DNA of 64,000 nt from Solidesulfovibrio magneticus RS-1 (GCF_000010665.1 NC_012796.1:558001-622000), one strand, 5' to 3'; counted from the first letter of the stretch, positions 1 to 8,689 are shown. The notes: a model not told the origin generated them from the letters alone. A program made the numbers and translations.

Positions 1-386
1 CCCACGATCTGGCCGAGCTGTGGACGCGCATGACCGAGGCTCTGGACCATCTGCGCTTCGACCTGGCCGAGATGGTGCTGTCCGGCGACGGGGCCGGTTC
101 CTGCCGGCTGGACCCCGAGCCGCCCGGGGCGGCTCCCGTCGACGGCCCGCCGGTCTACCGCTGGCGGCGGGAAGGGTCGGCCGTGTCCGACCGGGAACTG
201 TTGTGTTCGCCGGCCGTGATGAAGCTCGAACTGCCGCTATTGGCCAAGGGCGGCCGGCCCCTGGGAGCCTTATGGCTGGTCAAGGACGTGGCCGCCGACC
301 CCATAAATGAATTCACCCTGCGCCGGGTCGAAAATCTGCGCCGCACCGTCACCGAAGCCCTGGAAGGGCTGTTGCCGCCGTCATGA
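1..386 (+). CDS. C-terminal end of a probable WecA/MraY-type polyprenyl-phosphate sugar-1-phosphate transferase (5' truncated)
   Basis: The reading frame is open from the left edge of the window and ends at a TGA that overlaps the ATG of the next gene (ATGA), so the two are translationally coupled. Only about 127 residues are visible. They form a soluble tail ending in a segment with LWLVKD and LRRVENLRRTV. This resembles from memory the cytoplasmic C-terminal extension seen in delta-proteobacterial glycosyl transferase 4 (WecA-like) proteins that start lipid-linked glycan synthesis. The catalytic membrane domain is outside the window, so the identity rests on this tail and on the glycosyltransferase that follows. 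It could instead be another enzyme with a similar regulatory tail. Confidence 0.45.
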   Translation, partial: HDLAELWTRMTEALDHLRFDLAEMVLSGDGAGSCRLDPEPPGAAPVDGPPVYRWRREGSAVSDRELLCSPAVMKLELPLLAKGGRPLGALWLVKDVAADPINEFTLRRVENLRRTVTEALEGLLPPS

Positions 387-1525
387 GGGTGTTGCAGGTC
401 GGTAAGTTCTATCCGCCCGACGCTGGCGGCGTGGAAACCGGCACCCGGCAGATGGTCGAGACCTTGACGCGGCTGGGCCACGAAAACGCCGTGCTGTGTT
501 TTGCCGGAGCCGGCCCCTACGACGACGGAGCAGAAACGGTTCCGGTCCTGCGGGCCGCGGCCTGGGCCACCATCGCCTCCCAGCCCCTTTCCACCGAGTA
601 TCTTTTGCGTCTGGCCGATCTGGCCCCGCGTTTCGAAGTGCTCCACGTCCATTGCCCCAACCCTTTGGCCGCCGTGGCTCTATGGCTGATCCGCCCCCAG
701 GCGAAGATCGTGCTCCACTGGCACAGCGACATCATCGGCAAGAAAGCGCTTCGGGCCCTGGTTTCGCCCTTTGAGGCCTGGCTGTGCCGTAGGGCCGATC
801 TGGTCATCGGCCCCACGGCAGTCCATTTGCAGGCTTCCAATAGGGCGGCGCTTTTTGTCGGCAAGGGGGCCGTGGTCCCGTTTTATGTCGAGCCGGGCAC
901 GGCCGATCCCGACCGCCTCGACCCGGCCGGCCTTGCCGCCGTGCGGGCGCGCGCGGGCGGGCGGCGGCTGGTGTTCGCCCTGGGGCGGCTTGTGCCCTAC
1001 AAGGGCTTTGCCGTGCTCATTGAGGCGGCGCGCTGGCTGCCGGACGACGCCGTGGCGGTCATCGGCGGCGGCGGACCCCTGGCCGGGGAACTGGCCCGGC
1101 AGATTCAGACGGCTGGCCTTGGCCATAAGGTGTTGCTGGCCGGACGCATCCCGGACAACGAGCTGCCGGCCTGGTTCGCGGCCTGCGACGTGTTTTGCCT
1201 GCCGTCGGTGACCCGGGCCGAGATGTTCGGCATCGTGCAGCTTGAAGCCATGGCCTGGGGCAAGCCGGTGGTTTCCACGGCCATTGCCGGTTCGGGCGTG
1301 GCGGCGGTCAACCGCCAGGGCGAAACGGGGCTGGTCGTAGCGCCGGGCGACGCCCCGGCCCTGGGCGATGCCCTGGCCACGCTTCTGGCAGACGAGGCCC
1401 TGGCCGCCCGGCTGGGACAGGGCGGACGGCAGGCCGTGGCGGCGCGCTACAGTCCGGCCGCCGTGGCCGATGCCCTTGGCGCGGCCTACGCCCGGCTGGA
1501 CATATGCGCGCCCCGGACGCTATAA
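383..1525 (+). CDS. Glycosyltransferase family 4 (GT-B fold)
   Basis: A protein of 380 residues. The N-terminus VLQVGKFYPPDAGGVETG is the classic start of GT4 enzymes, with the acceptor-side glycine loop. The C-terminal half has FALGRLVPYKGFAVLIEAA, then GIVQLEAMAWGKPVVST with the E-x7-E type nucleotide-sugar binding region. It should transfer a sugar from an activated nucleotide donor to a lipid-linked or polysaccharide acceptor at the cytoplasmic face of the membrane. The start overlaps the stop of the upstream transferase, and a small membrane protein and a WbuC-like cupin follow. Together these suggest a surface-polysaccharide or O-antigen type locus. The sugar specificity cannot be read from the sequence. 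Confidence 0.88.
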   Translation: MRVLQVGKFYPPDAGGVETGTRQMVETLTRLGHENAVLCFAGAGPYDDGAETVPVLRAAAWATIASQPLSTEYLLRLADLAPRFEVLHVHCPNPLAAVALWLIRPQAKIVLHWHSDIIGKKALRALVSPFEAWLCRRADLVIGPTAVHLQASNRAALFVGKGAVVPFYVEPGTADPDRLDPAGLAAVRARAGGRRLVFALGRLVPYKGFAVLIEAARWLPDDAVAVIGGGGPLAGELARQIQTAGLGHKVLLAGRIPDNELPAWFAACDVFCLPSVTRAEMFGIVQLEAMAWGKPVVSTAIAGSGVAAVNRQGETGLVVAPGDAPALGDALATLLADEALAARLGQGGRQAVAARYSPAAVADALGAAYARLDICAPRTL

Positions 1526-1554
1526 GCGGGCAAACCTTCAAAGGAGTCGCCCAC

Positions 1555-1878
1555 ATGTCCGACAACAAATGCGGTTGCCCGTGTTCGTGTTTCGCGCCCA
1601 TGACCTGGATCGCCGTGGCGCTTGGCGCGCTGTTCGTGCTTTTTATGTTCTTTGAAGCCGTCACCATCCGTTGGTGGATCATGCTGCCCATCGCCGCTGT
1701 GAGCCTCTATCTGTTCGGCGTGCAGCGCGGCCAGACCTCGGGCCGGGAAAAATGCATCTGTTCCTGGGGCTTCTGGCTGGTCATCGCCGCCCTGGTCCTG
1801 CGCGACATGTGCCTGTCGGGCCAGCTCACGGCCGCCTATTGCCGCATGATCGCCGCCGGTCTGCCCCTGCATGGCTAA
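1555..1878 (+). CDS. Small cysteine-containing inner-membrane protein
   Basis: A protein of 107 residues. The start at 1555 is preceded by AAGGAG at good spacing; an upstream in-frame ATG at 1504 overlaps the previous gene and has no such site. The N-terminus is a cysteine cluster (NKCGCPCSC). Two or three hydrophobic segments follow, near residues 16-33, 40-52 and 71-85. No family is recognised. Its 3' end overlaps the next gene by 8 bases, so it probably belongs to the same polysaccharide-related transcript. The clustered cysteines could bind metal or be lipid-modified, but no lipobox is evident. Confidence 0.65.
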   Translation: MSDNKCGCPCSCFAPMTWIAVALGALFVLFMFFEAVTIRWWIMLPIAAVSLYLFGVQRGQTSGREKCICSWGFWLVIAALVLRDMCLSGQLTAAYCRMIAAGLPLHG

Positions 1879-2446
1879 CACGCCTTCCGATTCCCTTTTT
1901 CGCCGCATCGGCCCCGGAGCCACCGAGTCCGGCCACGACCGGTTCGCCGTGGTCGATGCGGCTCTGCTTGCGGTCAAGGCCGCCGACGCCCGGGCCAACG
2001 CCCGGCTACGTGATATGCACCGCTTCCACGCCGCCAACGCCGAAAATCCCCAGCGCATGGTCAACGCGCTCCAGCCCGGGAGCTATGTGCGGCCGCACCG
2101 GCATTTGTCGCCGGCCAAGTCCGAATCCTTCGTGCTGCTCACCGGGAGTCTGGGGCATGTGGTTTTTGCCGATGACGGGAGTTTTACGGCGGCGGACTGC
2201 GTGGTGCTCGACCGGGAGCGGGGCGTGCTGGCCATCGACGTGCGGCCGGGGCTGTGGCATGGCATCGTGGCGTTGGCTGCGGACACGGCCGTGTTCGAGG
2301 TCAAGCCCGGGCCGTATGCGCCGCTTGACGACAAGGATTTCGCGCCGTTCGCGCCGGCCGAGGGAACGCCCGGGGCGGCGGCCTATCTGGCCGACTTGGA
2401 AGACCGTTTCCGGACGCTGACCGGCCTGCCCCCGCGCGCCTGGTAA
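1871..2446 (+). CDS. WbuC-type cupin-fold metalloprotein
   Basis: A protein of 191 residues. The central cupin segment reads NALQPGSYVRPHRHLSPAKSE, then GSLGHVVFADDG, then DVRPGLWHGIVAL. These are the His-rich first cupin motif and the later metal-binding His. WbuC proteins are small cupins found in O-antigen and surface-polysaccharide clusters; their exact reaction is not settled. Position after a GT4 enzyme fits that context. The gene starts 8 bases inside the preceding small membrane protein gene, implying coupling. A REP-like palindromic unit separates it from the convergent gene downstream. Confidence 0.8.
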   Translation: MANTPSDSLFRRIGPGATESGHDRFAVVDAALLAVKAADARANARLRDMHRFHAANAENPQRMVNALQPGSYVRPHRHLSPAKSESFVLLTGSLGHVVFADDGSFTAADCVVLDRERGVLAIDVRPGLWHGIVALAADTAVFEVKPGPYAPLDDKDFAPFAPAEGTPGAAAYLADLEDRFRTLTGLPPRAW

Positions 2447-2493
2447 TTTTCCCACTCCCTCGACAAGCTGACACTTTCCCCTTCACCCCTTTC

Positions 2494-2536
2494 GGGGGTC
2501 TGGGGGCCTGAGGCCCCCAGCCGCCGGAGGCATCTT
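2494..2536 (-). repeat. REP-like palindromic unit 1 (between convergent genes)
   Basis: Contains the 12-mer GCCGCCGGAGGC at 2520-2531, the reverse complement of the family head GCCTCCGGCGGC. Next to it is a GGGGGCCT/AGGCCCCC hairpin. It sits 17 bases 3' of the stop of the minus-strand diguanylate cyclase gene and may help end its transcripts. Confidence 0.8.
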
Positions 2537-2552
2537 AATTTATTCATAACGC

Positions 2553-3809
2553 TTACTCTGCCCACAACACGCGATTGCGGCCGGTGCGTTTGGCTTTGTA
2601 GAGGGCGGCGTCGGCGGCGGCCAGCATGGCGTCCACGGAGCCGTGGGGTTTGTCGCAGATGCCGATGGAGACGGTGACGCCGATGGCGGTTTTGCCGGCC
2701 TTGGCCTTGGAGCGTTCGATGCTGTTGCGCAGATCGTCGAAGGCGGCCATGGCCTGCTGGCCGGAGAGTCCCCGGGCCAGGACGCAGAATTCCTCGCCGC
2801 CCAGGCGCGCGGCCACGTCGTGGCCGCGGAAGCGGTTGCCAAGGCCCTGGGCCACGTGCTTGAGGACTTCGTCGCCGGCGGCGTGGCCGTAGGTGTCGTT
2901 GACCTTCTTGAAAAAATCGATGTCGATCATGGCCAGGGTCATGGGCGTGTCGCCCCGGGCCAGATCGGCGTGGAGGGTCTTGGCGGCCTCGAAGAAGTGG
3001 CGGCGGTTGTACAGGCCGGTCAGGGGGTCGCGGATGGCGGTCTCGCGCAGCTTTTGGATGTATTCGAGCATTTCCAGGTTCTGGGTGACCCGGCAGTAGA
3101 ACTCTTCGCTGGAAAAGGGTTTGTTCAAGAAATCGTTGGCGCCGTTCTTGATGAACCGGGCCGAGAGGATGGTGTTGCCGTAGGCGGAGATGCCGATGAC
3201 GGCCAGTTCGTCCTTGCGGCGCAGCCGGCGGATGCGGCGGGTGAGTTCCACGCCGTCCAGGCCCGGCATGAAGTAGTCGGCGATGACCACCTTGATTTCG
3301 GGGTGGCGCGAGATGGCGTCCAGGGCGGTTTCGCCGTTTTCGGCCTCATGGACGATGAATTCGTGGGCTTCGAGCAGGCGCATGAGATGGCGGCGCACGG
3401 TGGAGGAGTCGTCGACCACCAGGACGTGGACGTATTTGTTGAGCGACACCCGGCGCACCAGGGAGCACAGATAGTCCAGGCTGTCGGGGGAATCCTTGGC
3501 GACGTAGTCCACGACTTTTTTCGACCAGATGCGGTCGCGCACGGCGCAGTCGACGTCGCCGGTGAAGACGATGGACGGGATGCCCTTGCCGATGACATAA
3601 TCAACAATCCGGCCATCGGCGGCGTCGGGCAGGTGCAGGTCGAGCAGGGCCACGATGTAGTCGTGTTTGTCGGGGTTTTCCTCAATAAGATAGCGGGCTT
3701 CCTCGAAGTTCGAGGCCCAGCAGGCGTCGAAGAAGAGTTCATCCTCGATCTTGCGGATGAGGATGCGGGCAAAGACTTTGCTGTCTTCGACGATAAGGAC
3801 TTTTTCCAT
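2553..3809 (-). CDS. Dual-receiver diguanylate cyclase (REC-REC-GGDEF)
   Basis: The protein has 418 residues counted from ATG 3809, the first residue of the receiver fold (MEKVLIVEDSK). The open frame extends further upstream but only as a shadow over the divergent kinase gene. REC1 covers about 1-120 (VALLDLHLPDAADG). REC2 covers about 130-250 (VLVVDDSSTVRRHL, VVIADYFMPGLDG). A GGDEF domain follows, with RDPLTGLYNRRHF, an intact GGEEF at 337-341 and an RGHD I-site five residues before it. It should therefore make cyclic di-GMP and be product-inhibited. The divergent start opposite a sensor kinase suggests that kinase as partner; the phosphotransfer itself is inferred. Confidence 0.92.
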   Translation of the reverse strand: MEKVLIVEDSKVFARILIRKIEDELFFDACWASNFEEARYLIEENPDKHDYIVALLDLHLPDAADGRIVDYVIGKGIPSIVFTGDVDCAVRDRIWSKKVVDYVAKDSPDSLDYLCSLVRRVSLNKYVHVLVVDDSSTVRRHLMRLLEAHEFIVHEAENGETALDAISRHPEIKVVIADYFMPGLDGVELTRRIRRLRRKDELAVIGISAYGNTILSARFIKNGANDFLNKPFSSEEFYCRVTQNLEMLEYIQKLRETAIRDPLTGLYNRRHFFEAAKTLHADLARGDTPMTLAMIDIDFFKKVNDTYGHAAGDEVLKHVAQGLGNRFRGHDVAARLGGEEFCVLARGLSGQQAMAAFDDLRNSIERSKAKAGKTAIGVTVSIGICDKPHGSVDAMLAAADAALYKAKRTGRNRVLWAE

Positions 3810-3941
3810 GCGAAACGACCGATGGAAATGGGTGGATGGTTTGAAGGTAAACCGTTTCAGGCGAAAAGGCCAGCCCGGCCGGGCCATCTTTCCCTGGCGG
3901 CGAAACCAGCCGTCCGGAGCCGTTTCGGGCTCGGGCTGTTC
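3810..3941. promoter_or_regulatory. Divergent intergenic region between the GGDEF regulator and the PAS kinase
   Basis: 132 bases separate two divergently transcribed signalling genes and must hold both promoters unless transcription starts inside coding DNA. I see no convincing -35/-10 pair or extended operator in it. Confidence 0.4.
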
Positions 3942-6548
3942 ATGACCGGGCCGTCGCCGCGCCAATTGGCCGAGGCCCTGGCTGAGGAGGGCGCGTCGGC
4001 GCTTTCGGGCGAACCGTCGCGCAGCCTGGCCGAGGGGTTGTCCCTGGGCGTGGCCGTGCTGGACGGGCAGCGCCGCTTCGTGCGGGGCAACGCCCGGGCC
4101 AGGGAGTTTTTTGAAAGGCAGGGCGCGGCCTGCCATCGGGTACTTCGAGCCAGGGGGGAGGGCTGCGAGGCCTGTCCGACCCGGGGCGGGCCGGCCGTGA
4201 TCGCGCCTGGCGCAGCCTGCGTCGGCCTTGGGCCGGACGGGCGGGACGGGGTGGTGTGCGTTTTCGAGGCTGGCGTGTGGACGGTCCAGGAGGGGCTGTT
4301 GCCGGTGCTCGAACAGGCCCCGAATTCGATTTTTGCCGTGGACCGGGATTTTATCGTGCGTTACGTCAACCGGGCCTTTGTCTCGCTGCACGGGGGACAG
4401 GCCGGGGAGTACCTCGGCCGCCATTTGGCCCATATCATTGGGGCGGCCATCTTTTCTCGTTTCCATGCGGCGGCCCTGGCCGCCTTGGACAGCGGCACGC
4501 CCAACACGGAGGAAGTGACGCTGGTCCACGGCGGCCGGGAGCGCGAGTACCTGGCCACGCGCATTCCGCTTCTGCGCGACGGCTTGCCCTTGGGCGTGTG
4601 GGGCTTGCTCACGGACATCACCGACCGCAACATGGCCCAGCGGGAACTCGACGCCAGCCGACGGCGCTACCGGGCTCTCGTGGAGGATCAGACCGAGTTG
4701 GTGGTTCGCCTGGACCCGGCCTTGCGGCGCACTTTCGTCAACGCCAATCTGGCCGCCCTGCTGGGCGCGCCGGTGGAAGCCCTCATTGGCGGGTATTTCG
4801 GCGACCGGTTGCCCGAGGCCGAGACCCAGGCCTTGCGTCGGCGGCTGCTGGAACTGACGCCGCGCGCCTCAACCTGCGAGTTGGAACACGCCATTGTCCT
4901 GCCCTCGGGCGAAGAGCGCCGGCTGCACTGGTCGGTGCGGGCCATTTTCGACGAATCCGGCCGCATCGGCGAATACCAGGCCCTGGGGCGCGACGTCTCC
5001 ATCGTGCGCCGCATGGAACAGGAACTATCGCAAAGCGAAGCCAAATATCGTGACATCTTTGAGCATTCCGCCGAGGGCATTTTCCAGTTCGAGCCGAGCG
5101 GAGCCGTTGTCGCCTGCAATCCCGCCCTGGCCCGCATCCTCGGCTATGCCTCGCCGGAAGCGGTCCTGGCCGAGCCGGGCGACCTGTTCACCCGCATCCA
5201 GGCTCGGCAGGAGGACCGTCTGGAATTTTTGCGCCAGCTGGCCCGCCACAACCGGGTCTACGATTTCGAGATGCAGGTGGTGCGTCGCGACGGCCGGGCC
5301 GCCTGGCTGTCCGTCAACGCCCGGGCGGTGCTGGACGCCGACGGCCGGCTGGCCCGGGTGGAGGGGGCGGCCCGGGACATCACCGACCGCAAGCGGGCCG
5401 AGGGCGAGCGCATGTTGCTGGTTTCGGCCGTGGACCAGAGCGCCGAGGGGCTGGTCATCGTCAGTCGGGATTTTCGTCTGGAATACGCCAATCCGGCCTT
5501 TGCCCAGATCGTGGCCGGCGGCCAGGGGATGCTCGGCCGCGACGCCCTGGATGGGCTTTTGGCCCCGTTTCTGACCGAGTCCGTGCGCAAGATGCTGGGG
5601 CTGGGGCTGCGCTGGTCGGGCCGGCTGCGTCTGACCCGGCCGGGCGGCGAGGAAGCCGTGGCCGAGGCGCTTATTTCCCCGGTGCGCGACACGGCCGGCC
5701 AGGTGGTCAACCATATCCTGCTGGTGCGCGACATGACCTACGAACTCGACCTGGAACGCCGGCTGCGCCAGGCCGAGAAACTGGAAGCCATTGGCGTGCT
5801 GGCCGCCGGGGTGGCCCACGATTTCAACAACATCCTCACGCCCATTTTGCTCAATTCCGAGCTGGTGCTGTCCGATCTGCCGGTGCTGCATCCCCTGCGC
5901 AAGCCGTTGTCCGACGTGGTGCTGGCCTCGGAGCGGGCCCGCGATCTGGTGCGCCAGCTTTTGGCCTTCAGCCGCCAGGGCGAGATTTCGGTGTCCGATC
6001 TGCCCCTGGCCCCGCTGGTCAAGGAGACGGCCAAGCTGGTGCGCGGCATGGCCCCGGCCGGGGTGGAGCTGAAGTTGGAGATCGGCGGAGAACCGTATTG
6101 CGTGCGGGCCGATCCGGCCCAGATGCATCAGGTGCTGGTCAACCTGTGCCTCAACGGGGTGCAGTCCATGGTTGGCGGCGGCCGGCTGGAAGTGGGGCTG
6201 GCCCCGGTGGATGGGCCGCCGCGGCCGGAGGGCGGCGGCATCGCGGCCGGCGCACCCCTGGCGTCCTTGGCGGCGGGGCCGTATGTGCGGCTGTGGGTGG
6301 AAGACACCGGCCACGGCATGGCCCCGGAAGTGGCGGAGCGGGTGTTCGAACCTTTTTTCACCACCAAAAAGCCCGGCCAGGGCACGGGCATGGGCTTGGC
6401 CGTGGTCCATGGCATCGTCAAGAGCTGCGGCGGGGCGGTGCTTCTGACCACGGCCCAGGGCAAGGGCAGCCGGTTCGAGGTGTATCTGCCCCGGGCGGCC
6501 GCGCCCGACGCCTGTTCGGCCAAGCCGGCCGACGGCGCGTCGCGCTGA
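3942..6548 (+). CDS. Multi-PAS sensor histidine kinase
   Basis: A protein of 868 residues from ATG 3942; the frame is open far upstream, but that part lies antisense to the GGDEF gene. The N-terminal segment (about 1-110) carries cysteines in CHRVLRARGEGCEACP, a PAS-like cysteine motif possibly used for redox or metal sensing. Four PAS domains follow at about 115-230, 245-350, 365-485 and 495-600. HisKA contains the phosphoacceptor His626 in GVAHDFNNIL. The ATPase domain has EDTGHGMAPE and GTGMGLAVVHGIV. There is no receiver domain and no obvious membrane segment, so it is probably cytoplasmic. The divergent dual-receiver diguanylate cyclase is its likely output partner. Confidence 0.9.
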   Translation: MTGPSPRQLAEALAEEGASALSGEPSRSLAEGLSLGVAVLDGQRRFVRGNARAREFFERQGAACHRVLRARGEGCEACPTRGGPAVIAPGAACVGLGPDGRDGVVCVFEAGVWTVQEGLLPVLEQAPNSIFAVDRDFIVRYVNRAFVSLHGGQAGEYLGRHLAHIIGAAIFSRFHAAALAALDSGTPNTEEVTLVHGGREREYLATRIPLLRDGLPLGVWGLLTDITDRNMAQRELDASRRRYRALVEDQTELVVRLDPALRRTFVNANLAALLGAPVEALIGGYFGDRLPEAETQALRRRLLELTPRASTCELEHAIVLPSGEERRLHWSVRAIFDESGRIGEYQALGRDVSIVRRMEQELSQSEAKYRDIFEHSAEGIFQFEPSGAVVACNPALARILGYASPEAVLAEPGDLFTRIQARQEDRLEFLRQLARHNRVYDFEMQVVRRDGRAAWLSVNARAVLDADGRLARVEGAARDITDRKRAEGERMLLVSAVDQSAEGLVIVSRDFRLEYANPAFAQIVAGGQGMLGRDALDGLLAPFLTESVRKMLGLGLRWSGRLRLTRPGGEEAVAEALISPVRDTAGQVVNHILLVRDMTYELDLERRLRQAEKLEAIGVLAAGVAHDFNNILTPILLNSELVLSDLPVLHPLRKPLSDVVLASERARDLVRQLLAFSRQGEISVSDLPLAPLVKETAKLVRGMAPAGVELKLEIGGEPYCVRADPAQMHQVLVNLCLNGVQSMVGGGRLEVGLAPVDGPPRPEGGGIAAGAPLASLAAGPYVRLWVEDTGHGMAPEVAERVFEPFFTTKKPGQGTGMGLAVVHGIVKSCGGAVLLTTAQGKGSRFEVYLPRAAAPDACSAKPADGASR

Positions 6549-6602
6549 CCCCACGCCGCCTCGCCGCTCAACGCCAAGCCCCCTTTACCCTTTGTCTTCA
6601 TG

Positions 6603-6645
6603 CGGGGGGTCTGGGGGCCTCAGGCCCCCAGCCGCCGGAGGCCTC
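6603..6645 (-). repeat. REP-like palindromic unit 2 (between convergent genes)
   Basis: GCCGCCGGAGGC at 6631-6642 next to a GGGGGCCT/AGGCCCCC hairpin, nearly identical to the copy at 2494. It lies just 3' of the minus-strand dipeptidase gene and after the plus-strand kinase gene. Confidence 0.8.
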
Positions 6646-6657
6646 CCCCGTCTTCAA

Positions 6658-7320
6658 TTAATTAATCGGCACGTCCAGCAGTTCGAAGCTTTGCCAGCCC
6701 GGGCCGTCGAAGTGCCACCATTCCGAGGGCAGCGGATCGAAGCCGGCCTTTTGCATGGCCGCTTCCAGCCGTTTGGCATTGGCCCGGGCGGCCGGATCGC
6801 CGCCGGTGTAGTCGCGGCGGGCTTTTTCCGAGAAATCGTCGAACCCGGACGGCATGGGCAATTCCTGGCCGGCGGCGTCCACCAGGGTCAGGTCCACGGC
6901 CGCGCCCCGGTTGTGCTTGGAGCCGCTGGCCGGCTTGCCGTCCTTTTCCACGGGTTTGGCCACCCAGTCCTCGTTGGGGACCAGGGCCCAGAATTTCTTC
7001 TGGATGGCAAAGGGCCGGTAGCAGTCGTAGACTTTGAGGCTTAGGCCTTCTTTTTTGAGTTCAGCCTGGGCGCTGGCCAGGCGCTTGGCCACGTCGGCGC
7101 GCAGGAAGCAGCGCGGGGCGGGGTAGACGGCCACGCCGGTGAAATTGTTGGGCGTGGCGTAGCGGATGTCGAGAGCGATGTCCGGGGCCACGGTGGTGAT
7201 GTCCACCAGGCCGGCCTGGGCCGGGGTTTTCTGGGCCAGGGCCGGGGCAGCGGCCAGGAGGAGGGCGAGGGTGAAAGCGCACAGGGCCGTAAAGGGCGGG
7301 CAAAGGCGGCGAACGGGCAT
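6658..7320 (-). CDS. ddpX: D-alanyl-D-alanine dipeptidase (VanX/DdpX-like, peptidase M15D)
   Basis: A protein of 220 residues from ATG 7320, which has GGAG at proper spacing; a longer frame to 7386 has no such signal. A signal peptide of about 25 residues ends AAAPALAQ, so the enzyme is exported. Family signatures are DIRYATPNNFTG, KVYDCYRP, SKHNRGAAVDLTL and EWWHFDGPG; the last two hold the zinc-binding His/Asp/His set. It should hydrolyse D-Ala-D-Ala in the periplasm, more plausibly for peptidoglycan turnover than vancomycin resistance because no vanH/vanA partners are present. Confidence 0.9.
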   Translation of the reverse strand: MPVRRLCPPFTALCAFTLALLLAAAPALAQKTPAQAGLVDITTVAPDIALDIRYATPNNFTGVAVYPAPRCFLRADVAKRLASAQAELKKEGLSLKVYDCYRPFAIQKKFWALVPNEDWVAKPVEKDGKPASGSKHNRGAAVDLTLVDAAGQELPMPSGFDDFSEKARRDYTGGDPAARANAKRLEAAMQKAGFDPLPSEWWHFDGPGWQSFELLDVPIN

Positions 7321-7499
7321 GGGCGACTCCTTTGTTTCCGGCACAATGCCCGGCCGGGCGGCCTTGTCAATACGGGCGGCGGGCAAGCCCTGGGTCGGCG
7401 GCGCGGCCTCTTCTTGACGCCAAACCCCGCCGGGGGCATAAAGTCATAAGGTCGCCTTTTTTTCAGGGCGGCTTACTCACCCTCAGGAGGAACACGCCC

Positions 7500-8015
7500 A
7501 TGAGCGAGCGTACCGGACTTATCACGTTTCTTGGCGGCGGCTTGACCCTTGTCGGCAACCCGGTCGGCGTTGGCGACGCGGCCCCGGAATTTGCCGTACT
7601 CACCAACGAACTGGCCCCGGCCAAGTTGGCCGATTTCCCCGAAAAGGGCCTCATCCTTATTGCCGTGCCGTCCCTGGATACGGCCGTGTGCGATCTGGAA
7701 GCCCGCAAATTCAACAAGGAGATGGAGAGCCTTAGCGGCAAGGCCAAGGCGCTCGTCATCAGCATGGACCTGCCCTTTGCCCAGAAACGCTGGGCCGAAG
7801 CGGCCGGGGTCACCAACATCGTGACGCTGTCCGACCACCGCGACGCCTCCTTTGGCCAGGCGTATGGCCTGCTCATCAAGGAACTGCGCTTGCTCGCCCG
7901 GGCCGTGCTGGTCCTTGGCCCGGACCGCAAGGTGGCCTACCTGGAACTGGTCAAGGAAGTCACCAACGAGCCCGACTACGCCGCCGCCCTTGCGGCCTTG
8001 GGCAAGGTCTTGTAG
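7500..8015 (+). CDS. tpx: Thiol peroxidase, Tpx-type peroxiredoxin lacking the resolving cysteine
   Basis: A protein of 171 residues from ATG 7500, preceded by AGGAGG; the open frame upstream of it has no coding character. The Tpx fold is clear: GDAAPEFAVL, the peroxidatic loop PSLDTAVCDLEARKFN with Cys64, and MDLPFAQKRW followed by TLSDHRDASFGQAYG. Family members normally have a resolving cysteine right after the KR/F position (RFC). Here the residues are RWAEA, and Cys64 is the only cysteine in the protein. It is therefore predicted to reduce peroxides by a one-cysteine mechanism using an external thiol. Cytoplasmic, and consistent with oxygen defence in an anaerobe. Confidence 0.92.
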   Translation: MSERTGLITFLGGGLTLVGNPVGVGDAAPEFAVLTNELAPAKLADFPEKGLILIAVPSLDTAVCDLEARKFNKEMESLSGKAKALVISMDLPFAQKRWAEAAGVTNIVTLSDHRDASFGQAYGLLIKELRLLARAVLVLGPDRKVAYLELVKEVTNEPDYAAALAALGKVL

Positions 8016-8054
8016 AGACGGCCTGTCCGCCCTTGGGGCGGCGCAGGTGCGACC

Positions 8055-8684
8055 ATGAAAAACCATTCGTCTTCGCGCCGACGCCTTCGGGCGTCGGCCC
8101 TTTTTGCGGCCCTGGTTCTGATTTTGGCCCTTGGGGGCTGCGGCGGCCAGAAAGCGACGGTGACGCCGTCGGTGGTGGTCGAGCCCGAGGCCCTTGGACG
8201 CGGCGTGGACGTGTCCGTGGCCGTCAAGGACGCCCGGCCCAACGACGAAGTGGGGCTGTGCAATCCCCAGTCGTCGTTCGCCGGCAAGCTGCAAACGGCC
8301 TGCGATCCGTCGCCGGCCATCCACGCGGCTGTGGAGAAGGGCCTTCGCGACAAGGGGTTCACCCCGTCGCCGGCCCGGGAATCCGTGGTGCGCACGATCA
8401 CGGTGGAGCTCGTGGAGCTGGCCTACAAACCGAGCCACGAGGGCGTGCATCTGGCCGCCAAGGCCGTGTGCGCGGTCAAGGTCACGGCCGACAACAACGG
8501 CCAGATCCTGACCCGGCGCTATGAGGCCGACACGGTCTGGAAGCTGCCGGCCGAGGGCGTGGAGCCGGAGTTCGACAAGCTGCTCAGCATGACCGTGTCC
8601 AAGGCCCTCAGCCGCATGGCCTCGGATTACGAACTCATCGCGTTCATGCAAAAAACCGTGCTGCGTACCCGCGACATCAAGTAG
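8055..8684 (+). CDS. YajG-family outer-membrane lipoprotein
   Basis: A protein of 209 residues with a lipoprotein signal: basic N-terminus, hydrophobic core, then the lipobox LALGGC. The mature part has an early VTPSVVVEP strand, DARPNDEVGL, and a later segment about a protein that grows in AAVEKGLRDKGF, as in YajG/DUF4136-like lipoproteins. The function of the family is not established. It starts 39 bases after tpx, so it may share that transcript, and a strong terminator follows it. Confidence 0.7.
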   Translation: MKNHSSSRRRLRASALFAALVLILALGGCGGQKATVTPSVVVEPEALGRGVDVSVAVKDARPNDEVGLCNPQSSFAGKLQTACDPSPAIHAAVEKGLRDKGFTPSPARESVVRTITVELVELAYKPSHEGVHLAAKAVCAVKVTADNNGQILTRRYEADTVWKLPAEGVEPEFDKLLSMTVSKALSRMASDYELIAFMQKTVLRTRDIK

Positions 8685-8689
8685 CCCGG

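Noticed and set aside
2643-3941. N-terminal extension of the PAS kinase by about 430 codons
   Set aside because: It is antisense to the receiver-GGDEF gene and has no protein-like features; ATG 3942 is the first credible start.
3810-4529. N-terminal extension of the GGDEF regulator
   Set aside because: It lies over the kinase gene on the other strand; the receiver fold begins exactly at ATG 3809.
6658-7320. Vancomycin resistance vanX
   Set aside because: No vanH, vanA or vanRS genes; isolated VanX-like dipeptidases commonly serve wall turnover.
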